From: Campylobacter sp.
Lineage (GTDB): Bacteria > Campylobacterota > Campylobacteria > Campylobacterales > Campylobacteraceae
Direction: 5' to 3'
DNA: 13,268 bases
Assembly: GCA_021203945.1 (NCBI GenBank)
Contig: JAJQAF010000096.1
Span: 1-13,268 of the forward strand
Position numbers and translations under genes: made by a program. The notes below the pieces were generated by a model that worked only from the letters and a program-made list of their open reading frames with translations, ran no database searches and was not told the DNA's origin. Shown piece after piece: positions 1 through 8,162 of this stretch (position 1 is its first letter; the number at the start of each line of letters is the position of its first letter).

Positions 1-19
1 AATATTCAGAATTTTATGC

Positions 20-25
20 TAATAT
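20..25 (+). promoter_or_regulatory. Possible -10 box for the tatA-argS operon
   Basis: GCTAATAT at 18-25 fits the Campylobacter-type extended -10 (gnTAnaAT) with one mismatch, in a T-rich context. It would start transcription near position 32, leaving a leader of about 23 bases before the tatA ATG. The -35 side is cut off by the window start, and the upstream gene cannot be seen, so read-through from it is equally possible. Confidence 0.25.
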
Positions 26-54
26 TTCGTAAAAAGTTTAAATGAGGAGAAAAA

Positions 55-267
55 ATGGCTATCGGAGTCAATCAATTACTTATTATTCTTGCTATTATCG
101 TATTGCTTTTCGGAGCAAAAAAGATACCTGAGCTTGCTAAAGGTCTTGGAAAGGGCATTAAAAGTTTTAAAGCCGAGATGGAAGACGACAAACCTTTAGA
201 AAAGGTCGAGAAAAAGGATAGCGACGTCATTGACGCAAAAGTAGAAGAGACTACTAAAAACGCCTAG
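55..267 (+). CDS. tatA: TatA/E family twin-arginine translocase subunit
   Basis: Small (70 aa) component of the Tat system, which exports folded proteins across the inner membrane; TatA oligomers are thought to form the passage recruited by TatBC. The protein has the classic layout: a short periplasmic N-terminus, a transmembrane helix at about residues 7-19, the hinge [20 protein letters not shown] (19-38) with conserved F19, G20 and P25 starting an amphipathic helix, then an acidic/lysine-rich tail. The ATG has a strong GAGGAG site (44-49) five bases upstream. It is first in the visible operon, with the TTG start of argS 9 bases after its stop. The FGAKK hinge favours TatA over TatB. tatC is not in the window. 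Confidence 0.93.
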   Translation: MAIGVNQLLIILAIIVLLFGAKKIPELAKGLGKGIKSFKAEMEDDKPLEKVEKKDSDVIDAKVEETTKNA

Positions 268-276
268 GTTTTTACG

Positions 277-1866
277 TTGAAAGAGATTGTAAGGTCTGAA
301 ATTCTTAAGATTTTAGGATGTGATTTCGTTTTAGAAAAACCAAAAGATAAAAATTTAGCTCATTACGCTACGCCGATTGCGTTTTCGCTTGCAAAGGAGT
401 TTAAAAAATCGCCCGTAGCGATAGCAAACGAGCTTGCCTGTAAATTTGGCGATAGTAAAATTTTTGAAGTTAGCGCCGCAAACGGCTATTTAAATTTCAA
501 ACTAAAAGGCGAATTTTTAGATGAAATTTCGAAAAAAGCCATAAAAGACGGCTATAAATTTGCTAGCGGCAAACCAAAGCAAGGCGGTAGCACTTTTATC
601 GAGTATATCAGCGCAAATCCGACCGGACCGCTGCATATCGGTCATGTAAGAGGCGCCGTTTACGGCGATACTTTGGCTCGTATAGGAACTTATCTCGGCT
701 ATAAAATTTTCACCGAATACTATATAAACGATGCGGGTAATCAAATAGATCTACTTGGGACTTCTATCTCTCTTGCCGCACGCGATATGCTTTTTAACGA
801 TAACGTAGAATATCCGCAGAAATATTATCGCGGCGAATATATCTTAGATATAGCAAAACTAGCGCTTGACAAATTCGGAAAAGAAATTTTTTATAATGAG
901 AACAAAAATCAAGTCCTTGCGGAATTCGGTAAAGATATAGTTCTTGATATTATTAAAAAAGATTTGTCCGACGTGGGTATTTTTATACAAAATTGGGCTA
1001 GCGAGAAGGCTCTTTACGATAAGCTTGAGCCGACTATCGATAAACTAAAGCGCTCAAATCAAATGTATGAAAAAGAGGGCGCGATATATATCGCTTCAAC
1101 GGCTCTCGGAGACGATAACGATCGAGTAGTCGTGCGAGCCGACGGCAGACCTACTTATTTGGCCGGAGACATTGTCTATCACAATGCAAAATTCGAGCAA
1201 AATTACGATAACTACATAAATATTTGGGGCGCGGATCATCACGGATATATCGCACGTATTAAGGCGGCCGTAAATTTTCTGGGCTACGATGAAAATCGCC
1301 TTGAGATCATCTTGATGCAGATGGTGAGCTTGCTTAAGGATTCAAAGCCCTACAAGATGAGTAAGCGTGCCGGAAATGCCGTATTGATGAGCGATATAGT
1401 CGAGGAAATAGGTGCCGATGCGCTTAGATTTATCTTTATCAGCAAGGCAAATACGAGTAGTTTGGAATTTGATATTGACGAGCTTAAAAAAGAGGATAGT
1501 TCAAATCCGATTTTCTACATTAACTATGCTCATGCACGCATAAATCAAATTTTTACTAAAGCCGGCAAAAGCGTTTCGGACATTGTAAATGCGAATTTTA
1601 TAGATTTAGACGATAGTGCTAAAAATTTATTATTTGAAGCGCTAACCTTACCCGAAATTTTGCAAGACGCATTTACGTCAAGACAACTTCAAAAAGTACC
1701 CGATTATCTAAAATCGCTTGCGGCAAGCTTTCATAAATTTTATAATGAAAATCGCGTCGTAGGTAGCCAAAACGAAGATAGCTTGCTAAAGCTTTTCTCG
1801 GTTGTCGCACTTAGCCTAAAAACAGCTTTATCTCTAATAGGTATCAAAGCTAAAGATAAAATGTGA
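277..1866 (+). CDS. argS: Arginine--tRNA ligase
   Basis: Class I aminoacyl-tRNA synthetase that charges tRNA-Arg with arginine using ATP in the cytoplasm. The 529-aa product has an N-terminal additional domain (about 1-95), the HIGH signature at residues 120-123 within SANPTGPLHIGH, the Rossmann catalytic core with WGADHHGY, the KMSKR loop at 360-364, and the C-terminal alpha-helical anticodon-binding domain containing SSNPIFYINYAHARI and LKSLAASFHKFYNENRVVG. The start is TTG; beginning here gives the N-terminus expected of epsilonproteobacterial ArgS, and no nearby ATG would keep it. The ribosome site is weak (AGG at 266-268, overlapping the tatA stop), suggesting coupling to tatA. The stop overlaps the next start in a GTGA junction. 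Length is slightly below the 550-580 aa typical elsewhere, but usual for this group. Confidence 0.97.
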   Translation: MKEIVRSEILKILGCDFVLEKPKDKNLAHYATPIAFSLAKEFKKSPVAIANELACKFGDSKIFEVSAANGYLNFKLKGEFLDEISKKAIKDGYKFASGKPKQGGSTFIEYISANPTGPLHIGHVRGAVYGDTLARIGTYLGYKIFTEYYINDAGNQIDLLGTSISLAARDMLFNDNVEYPQKYYRGEYILDIAKLALDKFGKEIFYNENKNQVLAEFGKDIVLDIIKKDLSDVGIFIQNWASEKALYDKLEPTIDKLKRSNQMYEKEGAIYIASTALGDDNDRVVVRADGRPTYLAGDIVYHNAKFEQNYDNYINIWGADHHGYIARIKAAVNFLGYDENRLEIILMQMVSLLKDSKPYKMSKRAGNAVLMSDIVEEIGADALRFIFISKANTSSLEFDIDELKKEDSSNPIFYINYAHARINQIFTKAGKSVSDIVNANFIDLDDSAKNLLFEALTLPEILQDAFTSRQLQKVPDYLKSLAASFHKFYNENRVVGSQNEDSLLKLFSVVALSLKTALSLIGIKAKDKM

Positions 1867-2861
1867 TTTCTCCGGATAAAATTTGGGCATGGGTAGTGCT
1901 TATCGGGTTATCGTTACTATCTATCGTATTGTCTCAAACCGTATTTAAAAATTTTCAGCTAAGCCCGCTTATCGTAGCTATCTTGCTTGGCGCCTTTTTT
2001 GGCAATGTGTTTGCAAGCGGAGCTAAAAGATTAAAGCATAGCGGAGTTCTAGGCGTTTGTACCAAGCAAATTTTAAGGCTTGGTATCGTTCTTTTTGGCT
2101 TTCGTCTAACATTTGCCGATATATCCGTCGTGGGCGTAAGCGGGATTTTGTTTGCATTTTTGATAGTTTTTAGCACTTTTGGCTTGGGTTGTTTGGCGGG
2201 CAGAGCTTTAGGGCTTGACGCTAAGAGCTTTATGCTTATAAGTTCGGGTTCGTGCGTATGCGGCGCCGCTGCCGTAATGGCTAGCGAAAGCGTGCTAAAA
2301 GGCGGTTCTGCACGTGTCGGCGTAGCTATTTGCACCGTCGTCGTATTCGGCACTATCGGCATGCTCGCCTATCCGTTTTTACTTAAATTTTTCTCGCTAA
2401 CCCCTATTCAAGAGGGTTTTTTGATCGGCGGTTCTTTACACGAGGTCGCACATGTGGTCGCCGCGGGTGCCGCCATAGACGAACGGACGCAAAGTATAGC
2501 CGTGGTGATTAAAATGTTGCGAGTTACTATGCTTGTTCCTTTTTTACTTTTACTTTGCATGCTAAATTTAAAATTTTCAGGCAATCTAAACGCCGCTAGT
2601 ATAAGGGCAAACATACCGTATTTTGCAATATGGTTTTTGGTCGCTATATGTGTGGGTTCAATGCCGTTTTTCCCGCGCGGGGCGCTTGATGGTATAAATT
2701 TTATAGATACGTTTTTATTAACGCTTGCGATGTGTGCGCTTGGCGTGGGTATAGATAAAAACGTATTTAAAAATGGCGGCAAGAAGTCATTTTTGCTTGC
2801 GATAATCATGTTTATTTGGTTGTTTGGACTATCTTTAGCGTTTGTTAAAATTTTTATTTAA
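1863..2861 (+). CDS. YeiH/UPF0324 family integral membrane protein (putative sulfate exporter family)
   Basis: A 332-aa very hydrophobic protein with about ten predicted membrane helices, matching the YeiH family (Cons_hypoth698), often labelled putative sulfate exporter although the substrate is not established for most members. Recognisable family motifs are SGSCVCGAAAV (128-138) and GGSLHEVAHVVAAG (189-202), each in or beside a membrane segment, followed by the conserved K217 and R220 region. The start is GTG overlapping the argS TGA by four bases (GTGA), so translation is probably coupled to argS. Alternative starts would cut into the first helix. It is transcribed with tatA and argS; nothing in the neighbourhood points to a substrate. 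Family assignment is confident, the transport role is inference. Confidence 0.85.
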   Translation: MISPDKIWAWVVLIGLSLLSIVLSQTVFKNFQLSPLIVAILLGAFFGNVFASGAKRLKHSGVLGVCTKQILRLGIVLFGFRLTFADISVVGVSGILFAFLIVFSTFGLGCLAGRALGLDAKSFMLISSGSCVCGAAAVMASESVLKGGSARVGVAICTVVVFGTIGMLAYPFLLKFFSLTPIQEGFLIGGSLHEVAHVVAAGAAIDERTQSIAVVIKMLRVTMLVPFLLLLCMLNLKFSGNLNAASIRANIPYFAIWFLVAICVGSMPFFPRGALDGINFIDTFLLTLAMCALGVGIDKNVFKNGGKKSFLLAIIMFIWLFGLSLAFVKIFI

Positions 2862-2871
2862 GGGCGACAAC

Positions 2872-3282
2872 GTGATTTTAAAAGGATTTATGCAAAAATT
2901 TATAAGCGAACCTAATGCGGATAATGAAATTTTACTTTTAAACGAGCTTAAAAAGGCTGAATTTTTAGCCCCCGTAATAATATCAGCACCTCTTGCAAAG
3001 CCTGACGGAGGCGCGATTTATGAAGAGGAAGGTTCGAATATAAAATTTATCTTGCTTGAGAGCGAAGAAGATAAAACGACATTTTTCCCGGCATTTACCG
3101 ATCGTAGCGAGATGATGAAATGGCGAAACGATAGCGAACAAGAGGTATTGAATTTACGCATTAAAGACTATATCATAATGCTTGAAAATTCAAGCGGCAA
3201 ATACTCCGGCATCGTCATAGACGCTTTTTCACACTCTCTTATTTTAAATTTACGTCAGCTTAAGGCGATCTGTAAAGAGTAA
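2872..3282 (+). CDS. SseB-like small cytoplasmic protein
   Basis: A soluble protein of about 136 aa resembling the SseB N-terminal domain family: an N-terminal helix region (NEILLLNELKKAEFLAPVII), a central beta segment ending in FFPAFTDRSEMMKWRN, the hallmark of the fold, and a C-terminal stretch with GIVIDAFSHSLILN. No catalytic motif is visible and the role is unknown; SseB proteins elsewhere have been linked to enhanced serine sensitivity and otherwise remain poorly defined. I chose the GTG at 2872 because AAGGG (2860-2864) lies seven bases upstream. A TTG at 2842 would overlap the membrane-protein gene by 20 bases with no clear ribosome site, and an ATG at 2890 has AAAAGGA only three bases upstream. 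The last codons form one arm of the downstream hairpin. Confidence 0.65.
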   Translation: MILKGFMQKFISEPNADNEILLLNELKKAEFLAPVIISAPLAKPDGGAIYEEEGSNIKFILLESEEDKTTFFPAFTDRSEMMKWRNDSEQEVLNLRIKDYIIMLENSSGKYSGIVIDAFSHSLILNLRQLKAICKE

Positions 3283-3292
3283 AGATCGCCTT
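3262..3292. terminator. Bidirectional hairpin terminator between convergent genes
   Basis: A perfect 10-bp inverted repeat, AAGGCGATCT (3262-3271) and AGATCGCCTT (3283-3292), with an 11-base loop that contains the stop codon of the SseB-like gene. It lies three bases from the stop of the opposing nadD-rsfS gene, so it could serve both strands. The T tract is short on both sides, so termination strength is uncertain. Confidence 0.55.
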
Positions 3293-3294
3293 TG

Positions 3295-3633
3295 CTATTC
3301 GCGTTCTACTTTTAGCTTATTCAAAAACTCTTCTATATTGTATTTTGCGCGGTATTGCGGGCTTAGTAAGTGTATTAGCATATCGCCCAGATCAAGCACG
3401 ACCCAATCGGGCGAGCTTTCTATCCCTAAAAATTGCTCGCCTAAAGGTTTTAAGCCCTCTTTTAAGTCGTCGGTTAAAGAGTAGGCGTGGCGTTCGCCCA
3501 TAGTCGTGGCGATGATGACGAATTTAACGAAATAATCGCGATCTTGCATATCAAAAACCTCGATTTCTTCCGCCTTTTTCTCATCTAAAATTTTTACGAT
3601 ATTCTCTATTCGTTTTTGAAAATCGTTTTGCAT
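3295..3633 (-). CDS. rsfS: Ribosome silencing factor RsfS, likely internal translation start within the nadD frame
   Basis: The 112-aa product starting at the internal ATG (3633) matches the full length expected of a stand-alone RsfS (about 105-115 aa). It begins MQNDFQKRIENIVKILDEKK and contains the whole Iojap-type domain to the C-terminus. AAAGGA ends six bases before this ATG, a better ribosome site than the one in front of nadD. The sequence cannot show whether ribosomes read through as a fusion, start here, or both. If the missing nadD stop is real, both a 291-aa and a 112-aa product may exist; a single-base sequencing error is less likely because the frame is the same and only a stop codon is absent. 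Confidence 0.6.
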   Translation of the reverse strand: MQNDFQKRIENIVKILDEKKAEEIEVFDMQDRDYFVKFVIIATTMGERHAYSLTDDLKEGLKPLGEQFLGIESSPDWVVLDLGDMLIHLLSPQYRAKYNIEEFLNKLKVERE

Positions 3634-4170
3634 TTTTATTCCTTTGTAAAATTTAATAACCTCATCTTTTATAGCGGGCGGGATTTGCGTATCGCTAAGC
3701 CCCGCTCTGATTTTTGAAGATGAAATATCTACGTGAATATTCATCTTTTCAAGCTCTTTGGGAATCGCTATATGATCGCGTTCAGCGATAACAAAATGCG
3801 CAAGCTTGCAAAGCTTGTCAAACTCATGCCATTTATGCAGACTGTTTAGATGATCCGCTCCGATTAGTATATAAAGCTTTTTTATTTCGTAAATTTCATA
3901 TAGTCGCAAAACGCTTTGGATAGTCGGTACGGGGCGATTTTGCGCGATTTCAAAGTCGCTAATTTGCACCTTGTTAAGATTGCCCCAGATTTTACGCACC
4001 CAATCCAGCCTAAGAGCGGGCGGAGCGGAAAAGTTGCTTTTAAACGGACTAATATAGGTCGGCATAATGATTAATTTATCTATTTTTAGGCTTTCAAGCG
4101 CCATTTTAACGATACTGTCGTGTCCTAAATGCGGCGGATCGAAACTTCCGCCAAAGAGTGCCATATTCAT
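3295..4170 (-). CDS. nadD-rsfS: NadD nicotinate-nucleotide adenylyltransferase fused in frame to ribosome silencing factor RsfS
   Basis: One uninterrupted 291-codon frame covers two proteins that are usually separate. Residues 1-179 are NadD, which makes deamido-NAD from nicotinate mononucleotide and ATP: the nucleotidyl-transferase motif GGSFDPPHLGH (7-17), IGADHL (103-108), W114 and ISSSKIR (149-155) are present. Residues 180-291 are RsfS (YbeB/Iojap family), which binds ribosomal protein L14 and blocks subunit joining; YFVKFVIIATTMGERHAYSL and WVVLDLGDMLIHLLSPQYR are its conserved blocks. No stop separates the parts, but a good ribosome site and ATG sit at the junction (3633-3645), so a free RsfS is probably made as well. 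The start at 4170 has no strong ribosome site; ATG at 4164 is an alternative. It is transcribed divergently from gapA. nadD and rsfS being neighbours is common in bacteria; the fused frame is the odd part. Confidence 0.88.
   Translation of the reverse strand: MNMALFGGSFDPPHLGHDSIVKMALESLKIDKLIIMPTYISPFKSNFSAPPALRLDWVRKIWGNLNKVQISDFEIAQNRPVPTIQSVLRLYEIYEIKKLYILIGADHLNSLHKWHEFDKLCKLAHFVIAERDHIAIPKELEKMNIHVDISSSKIRAGLSDTQIPPAIKDEVIKFYKGIKMQNDFQKRIENIVKILDEKKAEEIEVFDMQDRDYFVKFVIIATTMGERHAYSLTDDLKEGLKPLGEQFLGIESSPDWVVLDLGDMLIHLLSPQYRAKYNIEEFLNKLKVERE
3640..3645 (-). promoter_or_regulatory. Internal Shine-Dalgarno site for rsfS
   Basis: On the minus strand AAAGGA lies six bases before ATG 3633, inside the coding frame of the NadD part (codons for YKGIK). 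This decides the probable separate start of RsfS. Confidence 0.6.
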
Positions 4171-4283
4171 CTGCCGTCTTTGCCTGTCTTTAAATTTAAT
4201 CTAAAAGCTTATCAAAAATGTCGTAAATTTGAGTTGAAAAAATAAAATTTCATTTAATAAAGCAGGCTTAAAGTTCTTTTATG

Positions 4284-4289
4284 TAAAAT
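4284..4289 (+). promoter_or_regulatory. Possible -10 box for gapA-pgk-tpiA
   Basis: TAAAAT in the divergent nadD/gapA spacer, preceded by a T-rich stretch as in Campylobacter sigma-70 promoters. It would give a leader of about 26 bases to the gapA ATG. No convincing -35 is visible and the spacer is AT-rich, so other positions are possible. I found no clear promoter for the divergent nadD. Confidence 0.3.
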
Positions 4290-4321
4290 TTTAGCAAATT
4301 TTTATATCAAAAGGAGCTCAA

Positions 4322-5320
4322 ATGGTTAAAATTGCTATTAACGGCTTTGGTAGGATCGGAAGGTGCGCGGCGCGCATTATTTTGCAGCGAGACGACGTAG
4401 AGCTGGTTGCCATAAACGATACGGCAAAGCGCGATATGACAAGGTATCTTTTGAAATACGATACGGTGCACGGCGAGTTTAAGCAAGACGTAGAGATAAT
4501 AAGCGATGAATTTATAAAAGCGGGCGATAAAAAGATTAGAGTATTTTCAACAAGGGATTTAAACGAGCTTGATTATGCCGCATTCGGAGCGGACGTCGTG
4601 CTTGAATGCACGGGTAAATTTTTAACCGCTCAAAGCTGCGAGCCGTATCTTAAAAAAGGCATTAAAAAGATCGTGATGAGCGCGCCCGCAAAAGACGACA
4701 CGCCGACTTACGTAATCGGCGTAAATTCAGACCTTTACAAAGGCGAAAACATAATCTCAAACGCAAGTTGCACCACAAACTGCCTTGCGCCCGTAGCAAA
4801 AGTGCTTGATGATAGCTTTGGTATCGCAAAGGGGTTGATGAGCACGATACATGCCTATACGCACGGACAAAGTTTGGTTGATGTTAAGGCTAAAGATTTT
4901 CGTAGAAGTCGCGCAGCAGCCCTAAATATCGGACCTACGACGACGGGAGCGGCAAAATCTATAAGCAAGGTGCTTCCGCAGCTTGAAGGAAAAATGCACG
5001 GACTTAGCGTGCGTGTGCCCGTAGCAAACGTATCAATGGTTGATTTAACGGCGGTTTTAAATAAAAATGCAAGTGCAGATGAGATAAATTTTGCTTTCAG
5101 GCAAGCCGCAAACGGCGCGATGAAGGGCATTTTGCTCGTTGATGACGATCAGCGCGTAAGCAGCGATTTTTGCACCAGCGATTACAGCTGCATCGTTGCA
5201 AGCGATTTAACGCAAGTGATACAAGGCGATATGATAAAGGTTATGGCTTGGTATGACAACGAATGGGGATACTCGCAGCGTCTTGTTGATATGGCGGTTC
5301 TTGCCGTAAAAAAAGGTTAA
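4322..5320 (+). CDS. gapA: Type I glyceraldehyde-3-phosphate dehydrogenase
   Basis: Interconverts glyceraldehyde 3-phosphate and 1,3-bisphosphoglycerate with NAD and phosphate in the cytoplasm. The 332-aa protein is full length. Visible: NAD-binding INGFGRIGR (6-14); D33 after the second strand, typical of NAD-preferring enzymes; the catalytic motif NASCTTNC with C150; H177 in HAYTHGQSLVD; RRSRAAALNIGPTTTGAA for phosphate binding; and WYDNEWGYSQR near the C-terminus. The ATG has AAAAGGAG a few bases upstream. It leads a tight operon with pgk (three bases between genes) and tpiA. Many Campylobacter lack phosphofructokinase and run this segment in the gluconeogenic direction; whether that applies here cannot be seen in the window. 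Confidence 0.97.
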   Translation: MVKIAINGFGRIGRCAARIILQRDDVELVAINDTAKRDMTRYLLKYDTVHGEFKQDVEIISDEFIKAGDKKIRVFSTRDLNELDYAAFGADVVLECTGKFLTAQSCEPYLKKGIKKIVMSAPAKDDTPTYVIGVNSDLYKGENIISNASCTTNCLAPVAKVLDDSFGIAKGLMSTIHAYTHGQSLVDVKAKDFRRSRAAALNIGPTTTGAAKSISKVLPQLEGKMHGLSVRVPVANVSMVDLTAVLNKNASADEINFAFRQAANGAMKGILLVDDDQRVSSDFCTSDYSCIVASDLTQVIQGDMIKVMAWYDNEWGYSQRLVDMAVLAVKKG

Positions 5321-5323
5321 AAA

Positions 5324-6535
5324 ATGAGCGATATTTTATCAATAAGCGAGCTAAATTTAGCAAAAAAACGCGTGTTTATAAGGTGCGATTTTAACGTTCC
5401 TATGGACGAGTTTTTAAACATCACCGACGATCGTCGCATAAGATCGGCTATACCTACTATCAAATATTGCTTAGATAACGGTTGCAGCGTAGTTTTGGCT
5501 TCGCATTTGGGTCGTCCCAAAAACGGCTTTGAGGAGAAATTTTCGCTTAAAAACGTGGCTAAAAGGCTATCGCGTTTGCTTGATAGAGAGGTGATATTTG
5601 CAAACGACGTAATCGGTTCGGACGCACAAAAAAAAGCAAGCGAGCTCAAAGGCGGCGAAATCTTAATGCTTGAAAATTTGCGCTTTGAAAAGGGCGAAAC
5701 GAAAAACGACGAAAATTTAGCTCAAAAGCTGGCTGAATTCGGCGAATTTTATATAAACGACGCTTTTGGCGTCTGCCATAGAGCGCACGCATCGGTTGAA
5801 GCGATAACGAAATTTTACGACGACGAGCATAAGGCGGGAGGATTTTTATTGCAAAAAGAGATAAATTTCGCTCAAAATTTAATAAAACGCCCGTCGCGCC
5901 CTTTTGTCGCGGTCGTCGGCGGCTCAAAGGTAAGCGGCAAACTACAAGCCCTTCACAACCTGCTTACGCGCGTAGATAAGCTCATTATCGGCGGCGGAAT
6001 GGCATTTACTTTTTTAAAGGCGCTCGGCGAAAATATTGGAAATTCGCTTCTTGAAGAGGATTTGATAGATGACGCCCTTGCGATTTTAAAAAAGGGCAAA
6101 GAGCTTGGCGTGAAAATTTATCTACCCGTCGATGTCGTTGCGGCTCAGAGCTTTTCGCAAGATAGTGCGGTCAAATACGTTGCCGCGCAAGAGATTCCAA
6201 ACGGCTGGATGGGGCTTGATGTGGGACCTGCGTCGACGAGGCTTTTTAAGGAAGTTTTGGCGGACGCTCAAACCGTTTGGTGGAACGGACCGATGGGAGT
6301 TTTTGAGATGGATAAATTTAGCAAGGGTAGCATAAAAATGAGCCATGCTATCGTAGAAACCCACGCGACTACGGTCATTGGCGGCGGTGATACGGCGGAC
6401 GTAGTAGAGCGTGCGGGAGACGCCGATGAGATGACTTTTATCTCAACGGGCGGCGGAGCGAGCTTGGAGCTGATCGAAGGCAAAGAGTTGCCCGGCATCA
6501 AACCGCTTAGAAAACTTGATACCACGGGCTTTTAA
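5324..6535 (+). CDS. pgk: Phosphoglycerate kinase
   Basis: Transfers phosphate between 1,3-bisphosphoglycerate/ADP and 3-phosphoglycerate/ATP, using the product of the gapA step just upstream. The 403-aa protein has the two-domain PGK layout: N-terminal substrate domain with RCDFNVP (20-26) and SHLGRP (60-65, R64), [11 protein letters not shown], then the nucleotide domain with [10 protein letters not shown] (K202), [22 protein letters not shown], and the C-terminal [13 protein letters not shown] and [18 protein letters not shown]. All key motifs are intact and length is standard. ATG follows the gapA stop by three bases with AAAGG overlapping the end of gapA, so the genes are probably co-translated. 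Confidence 0.97.
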   Translation: MSDILSISELNLAKKRVFIRCDFNVPMDEFLNITDDRRIRSAIPTIKYCLDNGCSVVLASHLGRPKNGFEEKFSLKNVAKRLSRLLDREVIFANDVIGSDAQKKASELKGGEILMLENLRFEKGETKNDENLAQKLAEFGEFYINDAFGVCHRAHASVEAITKFYDDEHKAGGFLLQKEINFAQNLIKRPSRPFVAVVGGSKVSGKLQALHNLLTRVDKLIIGGGMAFTFLKALGENIGNSLLEEDLIDDALAILKKGKELGVKIYLPVDVVAAQSFSQDSAVKYVAAQEIPNGWMGLDVGPASTRLFKEVLADAQTVWWNGPMGVFEMDKFSKGSIKMSHAIVETHATTVIGGGDTADVVERAGDADEMTFISTGGGASLELIEGKELPGIKPLRKLDTTGF

Positions 6536-6536
6536 G

Positions 6537-7229
6537 ATGAAAAATTTTAAATTTGCCGCAAATTTGAAGTGCAATCATACAAGGGCTAGTTTTGGTGCGT
6601 ATTGCGAAGCTTTAAATGAAAATTTAAGCTCAAACGACGATGTGAGCGTATTTGCGCCGTCAAGTGCGTTTGAACTTAAAGAACTTAAATTTAAACTTGG
6701 CGCGCAAAATTTTTATCCGTGCGAAAGCGGAGCATTTACGGGCGAAATCGGCAAGGCTATGCTTGATGAATTTAACGTTAGAAGTGTTTTGATCGGGCAT
6801 TCGGAGAGGCGTGAAATTTTAGGCGAAAGCGAAGAGCTTTTGGGCGAGAAGTTTAAATTTTCAACCAAAAACGGCTGGGAGATAATTTACTGCATAGGCG
6901 AAAGTTCGGCGATAAACGAGGCGGGCGATACTAAGGAATTTTTAAAAAAACAGCTTGAAAATATTGATACGGACTATGCAAATTTGATAATCGCTTACGA
7001 GCCGATCTGGGCGATAGGCACGGGTAAAAGCGCAAACACGTCTCAAATTGCCGAAATTTTAGGCTTTATATCGGATTTTACCAAAGCGCCGTTACTTTAC
7101 GGCGGAAGCGTAAATGCCAAAAATATCGCCGAAATTTACGCGATCAAAGAGTGCGGAGGGGTGCTTGTGGGAACGGCGAGCTGGGACGCGTATAATTTTT
7201 TAAATTTAATACGAGCGGCAAATGTTTAA
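6537..7229 (+). CDS. tpiA: Triose-phosphate isomerase (short epsilonproteobacterial form)
   Basis: Interconverts dihydroxyacetone phosphate and glyceraldehyde 3-phosphate. The 230-aa TIM barrel keeps all catalytic parts: N9 and K11 in ANLKCN, H88 in IGHSERRE, E155 in AYEPIWAIGTGKSA (the loop closing over the substrate), YGGSVN (188-193) and the phosphate-binding GGVLVGTAS. It is about 20 residues shorter than typical bacterial TpiA, as is usual for Campylobacter and Helicobacter. I start at ATG 6537, one base after the pgk stop, because the protein then begins MKNFKFAANLK, as TIM barrels do; the frame is open further upstream (TTG 6516) but that part overlaps pgk and adds no homologous sequence. 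No independent ribosome site, so coupling to pgk is likely. Confidence 0.95.
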   Translation: MKNFKFAANLKCNHTRASFGAYCEALNENLSSNDDVSVFAPSSAFELKELKFKLGAQNFYPCESGAFTGEIGKAMLDEFNVRSVLIGHSERREILGESEELLGEKFKFSTKNGWEIIYCIGESSAINEAGDTKEFLKKQLENIDTDYANLIIAYEPIWAIGTGKSANTSQIAEILGFISDFTKAPLLYGGSVNAKNIAEIYAIKECGGVLVGTASWDAYNFLNLIRAANV

Positions 7230-7251
7230 ATTTAATCGCTTTAATTTATAG

Positions 7252-7257
7252 GATAAT
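7252..7257 (+). promoter_or_regulatory. Possible -10 box for fabI
   Basis: GATAAT preceded by a T-rich stretch in the 99-base tpiA-fabI spacer. A start near 7264 would leave a leader of about 65 bases that includes the hairpin at 7277-7302. Read-through from the gapA operon is also possible, as no terminator is evident after tpiA. Confidence 0.3.
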
Positions 7258-7276
7258 TTGAAAATAGTTATTAAAA

Positions 7277-7302
7277 CGGCGGCTAAATTCTATAAGTCGC
7301 CG
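7277..7302 (+). other. GC-rich hairpin in the fabI leader
   Basis: CGGCGGC (7277-7283) can pair with GTCGCCG (7296-7302) through seven pairs including one G-U, around an AT-rich 12-base loop. It stands out in an AT-rich spacer. It is not followed by T residues on the plus strand, so it is not a normal terminator of tpiA, and it does not cover the fabI ribosome site. Function unknown; mRNA stability or processing between tpiA and fabI is a guess. Confidence 0.35.
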
Positions 7303-7310
7303 AAGAATAA

Positions 7311-8150
<840 letters not shown>

Positions 8151-8162
8151 GGTTAAATTTAA

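Noticed and set aside
1955..2809. Long minus-strand open frames opposite the YeiH-like gene
   Set aside because: Shadow frames of a real hydrophobic gene; the plus-strand product has clear family motifs and the antisense ones do not.
5646..6525. Several antisense and alternate-frame open frames over pgk
   Set aside because: pgk is intact and full length with all motifs; the others have arginine-rich, low-complexity composition and no start signals.
6516..6536. Upstream TTG start for tpiA
   Set aside because: Lies within the end of pgk and adds residues absent from triose-phosphate isomerases; ATG 6537 gives the standard N-terminus.
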